A DNA stretch of 64,000 nucleotides from Glycomyces amatae (GCF_020991375.1 NZ_JAJLQZ010000006.1:1-64000); one strand, 5' to 3'. Positions 52,133 through 62,600 are shown, counted from the stretch's first letter. Program-made: numbers and translations. Notes: generated from the sequence alone by a model not told the origin.

Positions 52133-54859
52133 TCAGTCCACAACGAGGCCCAGCATGGGATCAAGCCGGAATGTGCGACCAGCAATCGCGACCGAACCGC
52201 TCTGGCCCTGAGCGTCAACGACATGGATCAGCGGCACGACATGTTTGAGCTGGAAGTGGTCTTCCCATTGCAGCAGGGGCGCGACCGCGAGTGCGCCGGT
52301 GCGGGCTTCGAGCAGGTGCCGCCTCACGGGTACGGTGCGCTCGATGATCGCCGCGACCGCCGCCTGGTCCCACCACTGCTTCCCGGCTCTCATGGTCGGC
52401 TGCGGCAGCGGATGACGCCCCTCAGGGTCGAGGAAGTACTCGCCCTCGCGCTCGAACAGCGGCAGGGCACGAAGAGCGTCGGCGTCGAACCGGGTCGCGA
52501 CGTGTTCCTCGACGAGGCGATCCTGGCCGGAGAACTCACCGACCGCACCGAAGTCCTTGGGCGGAGGTACCTGCCAGCGTTTCGCTTCGTCGCGGCGCAC
52601 CATCGCCCACGCCAGGCTCTCCCGCTGGGCCTGCTCGCGACCGGCTATGAGTGAGTCGTCGGTGTACACCGTCTCCAGCAGGTCCTGGACCTCTCCGGGG
52701 ATGCGCAGCCGTGCGCCAGAGCGGCGCAGCAGGAGCCGCTGGGTACGGATCAGCGACGCCGGCGGGTAGATATAGGCCCAACGCCCGGGCACTACCGGGT
52801 CGGCGCCTCCTTCGGGTGCGAGCACCACCAGACGCGGTTCCCGGGCCCAGGCGGGTCGGTCGGCATCGTTCTCCGGGTGCCGGTGGCCGCGTCCGGCCCG
52901 CTGCAGCAGCAGCTCCAACGGCGCCAGGTCGGAGATGATCAGGTCCATGTCGATGTCCACTGACTGCTCCAGCACCTGGGTGCTGACGATGATGGTCCGT
53001 CCCGAACGATCCCGGCCCTTGCCTCTGCCGAAGCGTTTGACGATCTTGTCGGTGATCGTCTCGCGTTGCCACATCGGCATGTTCGAGTGCAGCAGCACCA
53101 CGTCGACGTTGAAGCCTTCACGCCTGGTCCAGGCGTCGAGGTCGATGAATGTCTGTTGGGCCTCTTTGACCGTCGTGCACACCACTGCGGCACATCCCCG
53201 GTCGTGGCACAGTGCCGCCAGCTCCTGCTGCAGGACAGGGCCGCGCTGCAGTGCGTCATCGACGACGTCGCACTCGCGCACCTCGACTCGCAACTGCTGA
53301 TGTTCGTCCTCGTTGACCGTGATCGACCGGCTGAGGACTTGGGGCTTGTCGCGTTCGAGGAACACCCACCCTGGATACGACAGGGCCAACTCGTCGCCGG
53401 GCCGACGTCCCAGGTAGGCCGCGGCGAGCTCGTTCGCGACTTGATGCGGGAGCGTGGCCGACATCAGCACCACCGGAACCCCCAGGTGCCCGCACCAGGC
53501 CAAGAACCCGCACAGCAGACCGCGGACGAACTCGTCGAAGGCGTGCACCTCGTCAATGACGATGGTCTTGTTCGCGAACGCGAGCATCCGGAACGCGTTG
53601 TACTTCAGCGGCAGCACACTCAGCAGTGCCTGGTCGATCGTTCCGACGCACACCGGAGCGAATGCCGCCTTCTTCCCGCCGCTGAGCCACTCGGTCACCG
53701 CGGTCAACTCACGCGCATCATCACTGACCTCGGCCCCGGTCTCCTCCTGCTCGGCCCGCAACCGCCGCAGCCATGCCATCGAATGCACCAGGTTCACCGG
53801 CGCCGCATCGAGCGATTGCCGCCCCACGTACTCGACCAGGCGCGTCTCCATTGCATTCGACGTCGCCATCGTCGGCAGCAAGAACGCCAACCCCGCCGAC
53901 CCTGCGGCGGCGCCGAGCACTCGCGCGGCATACAGCGCCGCCTCGGTCTTGCCCTGACCGGTCTGCTCGGTCACGATCAACAACCCCGGCCCGGACACTG
54001 CCTGCGGCAGGGCCGCTTCGAGGCTCTCCTGGAGTCGGTTGGGCGTGAACCCGAACTCCTCGGCGAACCCCGACTGCCGCAGTCCCAGCCGCACCAGACC
54101 CGCCTGGGCCAGCTCATCGTCCGATGCTGCCATCGAGTCGTTGAAGAACCGCTCCAGCGAGTCCGCATCACCCTGCGTCGGGGCACCGGGAAGGCGAGAG
54201 CGGACATAGGCGGTACGGCTCGCCAGCCAGTCCGACAGCACCACGACCGCGCAGGCGATCACCTGTGCCTCCGGGGGAAAGTCCTCAGGCAGCCGCTCGG
54301 CCCCTACGACCTTTCGCACCGCCGTGGTGATCGCCGACCGCTGCGCGCCCCACGGGCCCTGTCCCAGGCCTTTCGCCTTGACCTTCTGCGGGTGGTACTC
54401 CTTGCCGTCCATGGAATTGAAGAAGCCGTGATGACCGCCGACCACTTCGGCCACGGCCGCAGCGAGTTCGGGAGGCCATGCGAACTTCGCGGCCAAAGCC
54501 GCCCCCAGCCACAGCTGCCCCGCCGCAGCGTGTTCCTTGAACTCGCCATCGCGGGGGTACCCCTCGGGGCCGGTCAAGCCCTGGTCATCGCGGAACTGGA
54601 ACCCCGGACAGGCCTTACCAATATCGTGTAGGCCGGCCAGCAGCATCACGAACGCCCGCGACTCTCCCAGCGACAGACCGAGTTGTTCCGCCAGCCAGTC
54701 GCGCACCCGCACTGCCAGGTAGTCATCCCAGACCCGGCCAGCGAACGCGGCCGCATCCAACAGGTGACAGATCAACGGATAGGTCTGCGGTGGTTCGCTC
54801 GCCGAAGCAAGACCACGCGACTTTCCCCAGATCAGCAGATCAACTAGATTGGAACTCAA
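52133..54859 (-). CDS. cas3: CRISPR-associated helicase-nuclease Cas3
   Basis: Cas3 degrades target DNA. I place the start at TTG 54859 because GGAGG lies exactly 5 bp upstream; this gives 908 aa and the family opening NLVDLLIWGKSRGL. The HD nuclease has LLAGLHDIGKACPGFQ and VVGGHHGFF. The SF2 helicase has Walker A VTEQTGQGKTEAAL, the DEVH box in TIVIDEVHAFDE, LMSATLP (motif III), STQVLEQSVDID (motif V) and LLQRAGRGHRH (motif VI). HD and helicase are fused, as usual in I-E. It is first in the operon, 141 bp before cse1. Confidence 0.95.
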   Translation of the reverse strand: MSSNLVDLLIWGKSRGLASASEPPQTYPLICHLLDAAAFAGRVWDDYLAVRVRDWLAEQLGLSLGESRAFVMLLAGLHDIGKACPGFQFRDDQGLTGPEGYPRDGEFKEHAAAGQLWLGAALAAKFAWPPELAAAVAEVVGGHHGFFNSMDGKEYHPQKVKAKGLGQGPWGAQRSAITTAVRKVVGAERLPEDFPPEAQVIACAVVVLSDWLASRTAYVRSRLPGAPTQGDADSLERFFNDSMAASDDELAQAGLVRLGLRQSGFAEEFGFTPNRLQESLEAALPQAVSGPGLLIVTEQTGQGKTEAALYAARVLGAAAGSAGLAFLLPTMATSNAMETRLVEYVGRQSLDAAPVNLVHSMAWLRRLRAEQEETGAEVSDDARELTAVTEWLSGGKKAAFAPVCVGTIDQALLSVLPLKYNAFRMLAFANKTIVIDEVHAFDEFVRGLLCGFLAWCGHLGVPVVLMSATLPHQVANELAAAYLGRRPGDELALSYPGWVFLERDKPQVLSRSITVNEDEHQQLRVEVRECDVVDDALQRGPVLQQELAALCHDRGCAAVVCTTVKEAQQTFIDLDAWTRREGFNVDVVLLHSNMPMWQRETITDKIVKRFGRGKGRDRSGRTIIVSTQVLEQSVDIDMDLIISDLAPLELLLQRAGRGHRHPENDADRPAWAREPRLVVLAPEGGADPVVPGRWAYIYPPASLIRTQRLLLRRSGARLRIPGEVQDLLETVYTDDSLIAGREQAQRESLAWAMVRRDEAKRWQVPPPKDFGAVGEFSGQDRLVEEHVATRFDADALRALPLFEREGEYFLDPEGRHPLPQPTMRAGKQWWDQAAVAAIIERTVPVRRHLLEARTGALAVAPLLQWEDHFQLKHVVPLIHVVDAQGQSGSVAIAGRTFRLDPMLGLVVD

Positions 54860-55087
54860 GAGCACCTCCGGAAGCGCAAGGGATATGCACGAACTCGGAT
54901 CATCGCAGCACCCGGCAACAACCACACCCACCAGCCACGACCCGACCGCTCCGAGCCGTAGCTGCGAGGCACCTAAGCACTCAAACCGCGCCGCCTACGC
55001 ACCCAACCCGCACCCACTTTCGAGTCCACACCTGCACGGCCACCCGTACTCACTCAAGCCCTCTCTGCACCGCCAAGCGCCCCGAAA

Positions 55088-55129
55088 CGAACAAAGGGCC
55101 CTGTAAGATCCCAGCTCAGGAAGCCTGCT
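55088..55129 (+). promoter_or_regulatory. Leader end of CRISPR array 2
   Basis: This 42-nt block matches the array 1 leader at 33 of 42 positions. Unlike array 1, its last five bases CTGCT are followed by a full repeat that again starts CTGCT, so a 5-bp duplication marks the leader-repeat junction. The leader lies in the 270-bp non-coding interval between the divergent cas3 start and the array, which should also hold the cas3 promoter. Confidence 0.75.
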
Positions 55130-56011
55130 CTGCTCTCCACGGACGTGGAGGTGTTCCGTTGCGCAGCTGGCGTTCGAGCTCGGCGATGCGCTGCTCTCCA
55201 CGGACGTGGAGGTGTTCCGGCAAGAGAAAGGCCGGGGTGCCAGCCCCGGCCCTGCTCTCCACGGACGTGGAGGTGTTCCGCTGGGCGGGCAGTCGATCAG
55301 GCAGATGTCCCACTGCTCTCCACGGACGTGGAGGTGTTCCGGCCCGTAATCCCGTAAATACGGGGCTGCGGGCCTGCTCTCCACGGACGTGGAGGTGTTC
55401 CGTTCGGGTGCGACTCCGGCGGGGCGATCCACCGCTGCTCTCCACGGACGTGGAGGTGTTCCGTTGACGCTCTCGGCGCGCCTGCGCGAGGCGGGCTGCT
55501 CTCCACGGATGTGGAGGTGTTCCGATCGGCGCCCACGTCGCCGGCCACAACACCGCCTGCTCTCCACGGACGTGGAGGTGTTCCGTTGAGTTCGTTGTCG
55601 AACGGGTTGAACTCCAGCTGCTCTCCACGGACGTGGAGGTGTTCCGCATTCGTCGGCGCCGTCCAGATGCGACCGGGCCTGCTCTCCACGGACGTGGAGG
55701 TGTTCCGACCTTGGCATGTCCGAGATCCGTTTGCGTGATCTGCTCTCCACGGACGTGGAGGTGTTCCGACGTAGTCGATGAGGTCGGCGTCGGTCTCTGC
55801 CTGCTCTCCACGGACGTGGAGGTGTTCCACTACGCCGAGAATCGTCCGCGTATTCAGCCACCTGCTCTCCGCGGACGTGGAGGTGTTCCGGGTAGGGTCT
55901 TCCGGGGCCGCCTCAGGGGCGTCTGCTCTCCACGGACGTGGAGGTGTTCCGGACGGCCGGACGCGCACCATCCGCGCCGAGCACTGCTCTCCACGGACGT
56001 GGAGGTGTTCC
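55130..56011 (+). CRISPR. CRISPR array 2, type I-E, 15 repeats / 14 spacers
   Basis: The repeat is the same 28 bp as in array 1 but oriented on the plus strand. Repeats start every 61 bp from 55130 to 55984. Variants occur at 55496 (GGATG in the stem) and 55862 (CCGCGG). Thirteen of 14 spacers begin with G. The third spacer (55280-55312) reads on its reverse strand as WDICLIDCPPS, a ParA-type motif. The second spacer is a hairpin followed by T-rich sequence on its reverse strand. Confidence 0.99.
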
Positions 56012-56038
56012 GCCCCGACAGCTGAACTGGAGGTTCTC

Positions 56039-56302
56039 ATGATCGGTTTCATCGTCGCCGGGCTCGTCATCGGCGCGCTCGCCCGCCTCATCAAGCCCGG
56101 CAAGCAGAACCTCGGCATCATCGCCACGCTCCTGTTGGGCCTCGTCGGCTCGGTGATCGGCGGCATGGTCGCCAACCTGCTCGGCACCGGCGACATCTGG
56201 GAGCTGAACGTCCTCGGCTTCGTCGTCGCCGTCATCGCCTCGGTCCTGCTCATCGGCGTCGCCGAGGCCATCGCCTCACGAGGCCACCGCACCGCCCACT
56301 GA
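56039..56302 (+). CDS. GlsB/YeaQ/YmgE family stress-response membrane protein
   Basis: The protein has 87 aa from ATG 56039, with GGAGG 6 bp upstream. Three small-residue-rich helices (MIGFIVAGLVIGALARLI; LGIIATLLLGLVGSVIGGMV; VLGFVVAVIASVLLIGVAEA) with the PGKQNLG loop match the transglycosylase-associated (Tag) family. It begins only 27 bp after the last repeat of array 2, so its promoter must lie in the array or be absent; read-through from the array is possible. Confidence 0.88.
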   Translation: MIGFIVAGLVIGALARLIKPGKQNLGIIATLLLGLVGSVIGGMVANLLGTGDIWELNVLGFVVAVIASVLLIGVAEAIASRGHRTAH

Positions 56303-56314
56303 TCCCTCATGCTT

Positions 56315-56349
56315 GGCTGGGCCCGCTCGCTGCGTGAGCGGGCCCAGCC
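56315..56349. terminator. Bidirectional terminator hairpin
   Basis: GGCTGGGCCCGCTC and its perfect reverse complement (56336-56349) form a 14-bp stem with a 7-bp loop, 12 bp after the GlsB-type gene and facing the convergent nuclease gene. Confidence 0.75.
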
Positions 56350-56457
56350 GCTGTCCGCGGGACCGCGACATCTACCAGAGGCCGCCGCGAGGCGCGGGGC
56401 TGTCGCTTCGGGCAGTACCTGCGCCCCGAATAGGTGCGGGTGCGGTCCTCGAGCGGT

Positions 56458-57132
56458 TTACGGTGCAGTGACGGTGACCGTCGCATCGGGACAGTCAGCG
56501 ATGATCGCCTCGAGCGCTTCGGCCTCGGCGGTGTCGACGGCGAGGTTCCATCGTGTCTTGACCGACACCCACTCGAAGGCATACCGGCAGGCGGCGTCCT
56601 CGGCGGGCGGCATCCATTCGGCAGGGTCTTTGTCGGACTTGGACCGGTTCGACTTAGCGGTGACCGCGATCAAGGGCACCGCGTCGCCGAGGTCGTTGGC
56701 GTAGGCCTGGCGCTTGGCCTTATCCCAGCTGTGGGCACCGGAGTCCCAGGCCTCGGCGAGCGGCACCATGTGGTCGATGTCAAGTGAGCGGGCGTTGTCG
56801 ATGTAAGCGTCGTCGTAGAAGCTGTACCACTGACCGCCGGTGATCGTGCAGCCCTCGGCGACAGCGGGAGCCATGACCGCCTCGGCAATAAGGACTTCAG
56901 CGCGCGTGTTGCACTTGTCCTTGTCCTCATCGACCCAGTGACGGAACAGGCCCCGGTCATAGCCCTCACGCTGCTCCTCGGCGACCGGGAGGGCCGCGAG
57001 GGCTTCGGACAGGGTCGGGCCGGTGGTCGGTGCGGCCTGGGCGGTCCCGGGCGCGGCGAGCCCGGCCGTCGCGAGCAGGGCGGCGGCGAGGACGCCGATC
57101 GCGGCACGGCGGTGTCGGTGGATGTTGGGCAT
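56458..57132 (-). CDS. Secreted HNH-type nuclease (DUF1524/GmrSD C-terminal-like)
   Basis: The protein has 224 aa. A Sec signal peptide ends near GTAQAA (residue 34). The nuclease core has SLDIDHMVPLAEAWDSGAHS, where DIDH is the HNH-like His, then LIAVTAKSNRSKSDKDPAEW and ACRYAFEWVSVKTRWNLAVD, the standard DUF1524 pattern. Cysteine pairs suggest disulfides outside the cell. It probably degrades extracellular DNA. Confidence 0.9.
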   Translation of the reverse strand: MPNIHRHRRAAIGVLAAALLATAGLAAPGTAQAAPTTGPTLSEALAALPVAEEQREGYDRGLFRHWVDEDKDKCNTRAEVLIAEAVMAPAVAEGCTITGGQWYSFYDDAYIDNARSLDIDHMVPLAEAWDSGAHSWDKAKRQAYANDLGDAVPLIAVTAKSNRSKSDKDPAEWMPPAEDAACRYAFEWVSVKTRWNLAVDTAEAEALEAIIADCPDATVTVTAP

Positions 57133-57543
57133 GGTGCTCCTCGGTGTCGGGCGCGTGCGGCCCGCGAGGTGCGGACCGTCGATCCGGCACCGACCCTAAC
57201 CACGCCTGCTCCACTATGTACCGAAGACACGAGAGGACCGCAACGAGGACTTCCGAGAGCTACGGCCGTGAGCTGTGGATACGGCGATCAGTGTCGGATT
57301 GTTGCCAGTTCCCGGCCGATGTTTCTGGAGGATGCGCCAACACACTCCCCACACCCGACTGTCCGCCGAGAAGCGAGGAGCATCGCCGCGCCCTTTCGGG
57401 CGGGGGCGAGTGTCCTCTCGGTCTCCGATGTGGCCTGGGGTGGCGGGGTTGAGATTGATCCGACAGGTTTTGGATCTTGCGCTACTCGAACAGATCAGTA
57501 TGGTGAACTCATACACACGTTCGATAAACGCACGGGGGTCCGA
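57133..57543. other. 411-bp divergent intergenic region upstream of imuA'
   Basis: No convincing gene is seen. It contains the nuclease promoter, with a 15-bp word (CGTGTCTTCGGTACA, minus strand, about 57217-57231) also found before the NlpC/P60 gene. Near the imuA' side, TCGAAC (57486-57491) and GTTCGA (57519-57524) match the two half-sites of an actinobacterial LexA box, but they are 27 bp apart instead of 4, so no canonical SOS box is present. Confidence 0.5.
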
Positions 57544-58281
57544 GTGTCGAAAGGTGCGGGGGCGGCGCTGGCCGCCCAGCTAGGGCTGCGCACGGCAGGG
57601 GAGCTCACGCCTGCGGCGCAGGCGTCGGAACCGGTGCTCACCGCCTCGCGTCGTATCCTGCCAGTCACCTCCGACATTGCCGGGCTCCTGCCTCACGGCG
57701 GCTTGGCCGCGACGGTCGCGATCACCGCGGCCCGCCGCGGGGCGACCGCGCTGATGTGGCGGCTGCTGGCCGGACCGAGCCGGGCCGGGGCCTGGTGTGC
57801 GCTGGTAGGTCTCCCCGGCCGCTACCCCCTCGCCGCCGCCGCTGCCGGGGCGCGTCTGGACCGAATCGTGTTCGTGGAGGCGGCCGGGCCTCGGATCGCC
57901 GATGCCGCGGGGGCCCTCGCTGAGGGCGTGGCGGTCATGGTGGTGCCCAGCGAGGGCCTGAGTCCGGCGCAGGCGCGGCGGCTCACCGCCCAGGCCCGCC
58001 GGGGCGGCACCATCGTCATCTGGTGGGAGACGCGGCCCGTCGCCGGCCCCGATGCCCGGCTGGAAGTCACCCGCGTCCAATGGCGAGGGCTGCGCGCCAA
58101 CACCGGGCGCCGGTGGGGGCCGGGCCGGCTCACCGGCTGCCAGCTCGACGTAGCCACCCGCTGGCGCTCGGGCGGCGGACACCGATCCCGCCTGTGGCCC
58201 TACGGTGGCGCCCCCGGCGAGCCTGCCGACATCGTTGCGCCAGCAGACGGACCACGCTCGTGCCGTGGTGAGGCCGGGTGA
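57544..58281 (+). CDS. imuA': ImuA'-like RecA-fold protein
   Basis: The protein has 245 aa from GTG 57544. It is a RecA-like but degenerate protein: ILPVTSDIAGLLPHGGLAAT at the position of the ATP loop, WCALVGLPGRYPLAAAAAGA and VMVVPSEGLSPAQARRLTAQ. No clean Walker A is visible. Position just before imuB, with a 4-bp overlap (GTGA), and size fit ImuA', the mutasome adaptor that connects ImuB with DnaE2 in actinobacteria. An unrelated RecA-like role is less likely. Confidence 0.8.
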   Translation: MSKGAGAALAAQLGLRTAGELTPAAQASEPVLTASRRILPVTSDIAGLLPHGGLAATVAITAARRGATALMWRLLAGPSRAGAWCALVGLPGRYPLAAAAAGARLDRIVFVEAAGPRIADAAGALAEGVAVMVVPSEGLSPAQARRLTAQARRGGTIVIWWETRPVAGPDARLEVTRVQWRGLRANTGRRWGPGRLTGCQLDVATRWRSGGGHRSRLWPYGGAPGEPADIVAPADGPRSCRGEAG

Positions 58282-59669
58282 GCGTCCGGGTGAGCCGGGC
58301 GCCGCACCGGGTCCTGGTGGCGCGGCTGCCGGACTGGGACGGCGAGGACGCCGCCGCGTTCGCGCCGGTGCTGGAGGCGATCGATCTACTCACGCCCTAT
58401 GTGGAAGTGCTCGAACCCGGTGTGGTCGCGATCCCGCTGCGCGCGGGAGCCGGTGACGAGGCCACGTTCTGCGAGCGGTTGATCGACACCGTCACGGCCC
58501 TGGTCGACCAGGACTGCGTCATCGGCGTCGCCGACAGCCTGTTCGCGGCGGTCCTGGCCGCCCGCGAGGGCCGGATCGTGCCCCCCGGCGCCGACGCGGC
58601 CTTCCTCGCCGGGCGCGACATCGGCGACCTGACCGCGACCGGACTGGTCGAGGCGGAGACGTGCGCGACGCTGCGGCACTTGGGGGTCGACACGTTGGGG
58701 GCGTTCGCGGCATTGCCGGGGGCGGCGGTCGCCGAGCGCTTCGGCGCCCCCGCCCGCCGGGCCCAGCTGCTCGCGGCCGGGCAGCTCGCTCGGCCGCTGG
58801 TCCCCCGCCCAGCCGACCCCGACCTGGTCGCCCGCGACACCCCTGAGGTCCCGTATGCGTCGGTCGAGCAGGCGGCCGTCGCCGCCCGGCCGCTGGCCGA
58901 GCAGCTCCTCAAGGTGCTCGCCGACCGGAACCTGTCCTGCACCCGGGTCACCATCACCGCCCACACCACGAACGGTCTGACCCGGGAGCGGACGTGGCAG
59001 GTCGACCCCACCGCGACCGCCGCCAACCTGGCCCGCCGGGTCCGGTGGCAACTCGAGGGCTGGCGCCCCCACCACACCGACACCGACGAGACCGACGATG
59101 AGCGCGCCGGGATCGCCGTGCTTGAGCTGGCCCCTGGCGGGCTCATCAGCGCCTTGGAGGCGGGCCGGGGCCTGTGGGAGGCCAAGCACCCCGCTGCGGT
59201 CCGCGCCGAGGCCGCCCTCCGCCACGCCCAGACCCTCCTCGGCCCCGACGCCCTCGTCCTCGCCGTGCTCACCGACGGCCGCGACCTGACCGAGCGCGCG
59301 GGCACGGCGGCATGGGAGATCGAGGCACCACCGGTGGCGCCGTCGGGGCCGTGGCCCGGGGCCCTGCCCGACCCGCCCCCCGCACTCGTCGGCACCGGTG
59401 CCGGGGAGCCGGCAGGCGTGCTCGACGCCGCCGGAGCCCCCGTGCAGGCGCTAGCCCGCGGCGGCCTGACCGCCACACCGGCGCTCGTCTCACTGGGCGC
59501 CAGGCGGGTGCGGATCGTCGCCTGGGCCGGGCCCTGGCCGGTCGCCGAACGCTGGTGGGGGCCGGGAGCGCGCCGCTACACCCGGCTCCAGGTCGAGCTC
59601 GCCGACGGCACCGCCGCGCTCCTGGTCTGCGAGGACGGCCGGTGGACCGTGGCCGGCTGGTATGACTGA
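58278..59669 (+). CDS. imuB: ImuB, catalytically dead Y-family polymerase-like protein
   Basis: The protein has 463 aa from the GTG at 58278. The Y-family fold is recognisable (VLVARLPDWDGEDAAAFAPV, LGVDTLGAFAALPGAAVAER, and the C-terminal PVAERWWGPGARRYTRLQVE), but the acidic catalytic residues of Pol IV (the D in DMDxFFA and the later DE pair) are absent. This matches ImuB, which recruits the error-prone polymerase to the clamp. I could not find a QLPLWG-like clamp motif. Confidence 0.85.
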   Translation: MSVRVSRAPHRVLVARLPDWDGEDAAAFAPVLEAIDLLTPYVEVLEPGVVAIPLRAGAGDEATFCERLIDTVTALVDQDCVIGVADSLFAAVLAAREGRIVPPGADAAFLAGRDIGDLTATGLVEAETCATLRHLGVDTLGAFAALPGAAVAERFGAPARRAQLLAAGQLARPLVPRPADPDLVARDTPEVPYASVEQAAVAARPLAEQLLKVLADRNLSCTRVTITAHTTNGLTRERTWQVDPTATAANLARRVRWQLEGWRPHHTDTDETDDERAGIAVLELAPGGLISALEAGRGLWEAKHPAAVRAEAALRHAQTLLGPDALVLAVLTDGRDLTERAGTAAWEIEAPPVAPSGPWPGALPDPPPALVGTGAGEPAGVLDAAGAPVQALARGGLTATPALVSLGARRVRIVAWAGPWPVAERWWGPGARRYTRLQVELADGTAALLVCEDGRWTVAGWYD

Positions 59670-62600
59670 CCCGCCCTACGCCGAGCTGCACTGCCACTCC
59701 TATTACAGCTTCGGCGACGGCGCCGACGCCCCCGCCGCGTTGGTCGCCGAGGCGATCCGGCTCGGTTTGACGGGACTGGCGATCACCGACCACGACGGGC
59801 TCTACGGGGTCTCGCAGTTCGCCGTCGCCGCAGCCGCCGCAGGACTGCCGACGGTGTTCGGCGCCGAGCTGAACCTGGGCATGGCCCGGGCCAGGCGCGG
59901 CCAGGCCGATCCGGCAGGGACCCACCTGGTGGTCCTCGCCCGCGACCCGGCCGGGTACCGGGGCCTGTCGCGCGCGATCACCGAGGCCAAACTCGCCGGG
60001 GCCGAGAAGGACCTGCCCCAGTACCGGGTTGAGCGCCTCGCCGAGCTGGCCGGCGGGCGCTGGCAGATCCTCACCGGCTGCCGCAAAGGCGCCCTCAGCG
60101 CCACCCTCGCCGCGAACGGCCCCCGAGCCGCCGAACGGCGACTGCGGGAACTCATCGACCAGTTCGGGGGCGAGAACCTCGCCGTCGAGGTCACCTGCCA
60201 CGACCTGCCCGATGACACCGAACGGGCCGAAGCGCTCGCCGCGATAGCGCGCCGCTGCGAAGTGCCGGTCGTGGCCACCAACAACGTCCACTACGCCGCG
60301 CAACCGCGCGCGAAAGTCGCGACGGCGCTGGCGGCGATCAGGTCGGGGCGCACGCTCGACCAGGCCGATCCCTATCTGCCCGCCAACGCCGGAGCGCACC
60401 TGCGCAGCGGCGCCGAGATGGCCTTGCGTTTTCCCGACCTGCCCGAAGCCGTCGAGCAGGCCGCGGCCGTCGCCGAGGCATGCGCGTTCGATCTCGAGCT
60501 GCTGGCTCCGCGGCTGCCGCGTTTTCCCGTGCCCGACCCGCACGACAACGTGTCCTACCTGGCCACACTGACCATCACCGGCGCGCACGAACGGTACGGG
60601 CCGCCCGAGGCCGAGTGGGTGCCCGGCGCATGGGCCCAACTCGACCGCGAACTGCGGGTGATCACCCGGCTCGGGTTCGCCGGGTACTTCCTCATCGTCG
60701 CCGACATCGTGCGCTTCTGCCGCGACCACGGCATCTTCTGCCAGGGCCGCGGCTCAGCAGCGAACTCGGCGGTCTGCTACGCCCTCGGCATCACGAACGT
60801 GGACCCGGTCGCCTTCGGGTTGCTGTTCGAGCGGTTCCTCTCCGCTGAGCGCGACGGGCCGCCCGACATCGACATCGACATCGAATCAGGCCGCCGCGAG
60901 GAGGTCATCCAGTACGTCTACCGGCGCTACGGTCGCGACCGGGCCGCTCTGGTCGCCAACGTCGTCACCTACCGACCCAGGTCAGCCGTCCGCGACGCGG
61001 CCAAGGCCCTCGGCTACGGCCACGACCAGGCCGTGGCGTGGTCCAAGCGCCTCCACCGCTGGAACGGCCTCGACCCCGACGAAGCCGAGGCCATCCCCGC
61101 GGACGTCCAGTCGCTCGCGGGCGAACTGCGAGACCTGCCCCAGCACCTCGGCATCCATCCCGGCGGGATGGTCCTCACCGAACAACCCGTCGCCGAGATC
61201 GTCCCAGTCGAACCCGCCCGCATGAAGGACCGGACGGTCCTCCAGTGGGACAAGGAGGCCTGCGCCGACGCCGGATTGGTGAAATTCGACTTGTTGGGGT
61301 TGGGGATGCTCACTGCCTTGCACTGCATGGTCGATCTGGTCGAGGACTTCCACGGCACACGCATCGACCTCGCCATGCTCCCACCCGACGACCGGGACGT
61401 CTACGCCATGCTCCAACGGGCCGACACCGTCGGGGTGTTCCAAGTCGAGTCGCGGGCCCAGATGGCGACCCTGCCCAGACTCAAGCCCGAGACGTTCCGC
61501 GACCTGGTCGCCGAGGTCGCCCTCATCCGCCCCGGACCGATCCAGGGCGGCGCCGTCCACCCCTACCTGCGGCGGCGAAGCGGCGAACCCTGGCGCGACC
61601 AGGTGCCCCAGATCCTGCACCCGGTCCTGGAGAAGACCTACGGGGTGCCGCTATTCCAGGAGCAGTTGATGCAGATCGCGATCGTGGCCGCGGGCTTCGA
61701 CGGCGGCGAGGCCGACCGGCTGCGCCGCGCCATGGGCGCCAAACGATCCGCCGAGCGCATGGAGGAACTCCGCGAACGCCTCTACACCGGCATGGCCAAC
61801 CGCGGCATCACCGGCGCGCAGGCCGACCAGATCTACGAGCAACTGCGGTCGTTCGCCGACTTCGGATTCCCCGAATCGCACGCCGCCTCCTTCGCCCACC
61901 TCGTCTACTCCTCGGCCTGGCTCAAATGCCACTACCCCGCCGCGTTCTACGCCGGACTCCTAGCGAGTCAGCCCATGGGCTTCTACTCCCCCGCGAGCCT
62001 CATCGCCGACGCCGGGCGCCACGACATCACCGTCGCCGCACCCGACGTCAACACCAGCACTGCGGCCGCCTCACTCGTCCCCTCCGACCGAACCTGCACA
62101 CCGCCGCTGCACGGCGTCGCGGACCTTCGGCTCGGCCTCGACGCCGTCAAAGGACTCGGGGCGGCCGCGACCGGACGGATCACGGCCGCACGCGAAACTG
62201 AGGGGCCGTTCCAGTCGATGACCGACTTGGCCCGCCGCGCCGACCTCACCAGGAAGCAGCTGGAGCGCCTCGCCATCGCCGGTGCGCTCAGCAGCCTCGA
62301 ACCCGACCGCCGCCGAGCGCTGTGGACCGCGGGGACCGTCGATGAACGACCCCACATGCTCCCCGGCACCGGCCCGGCTACACCGCCCCCGACCTTGCCG
62401 GGCATGAGCGCTGCCGACCTCGCCCGCGCCGACTACACCGGTCTGGGCCTCTCGGTCGAGATCCACCCGATGGCACTCGTCCGGGCCTTGCTCGACACCG
62501 ACGGGGTCCTCACCGCCCGGCGCCTTCCGCACATGAAGCACGGCAAGAGGATCGAGGTAGCCGGGATCGTCACCCACCGCCAACGCCCCTCGACCGCGAA

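Noticed and set aside
57486..57524. LexA box upstream of imuA'
   Set aside because: TCGAAC and GTTCGA half-sites are present but 27 bp apart; the actinobacterial consensus has 4 bp between them.
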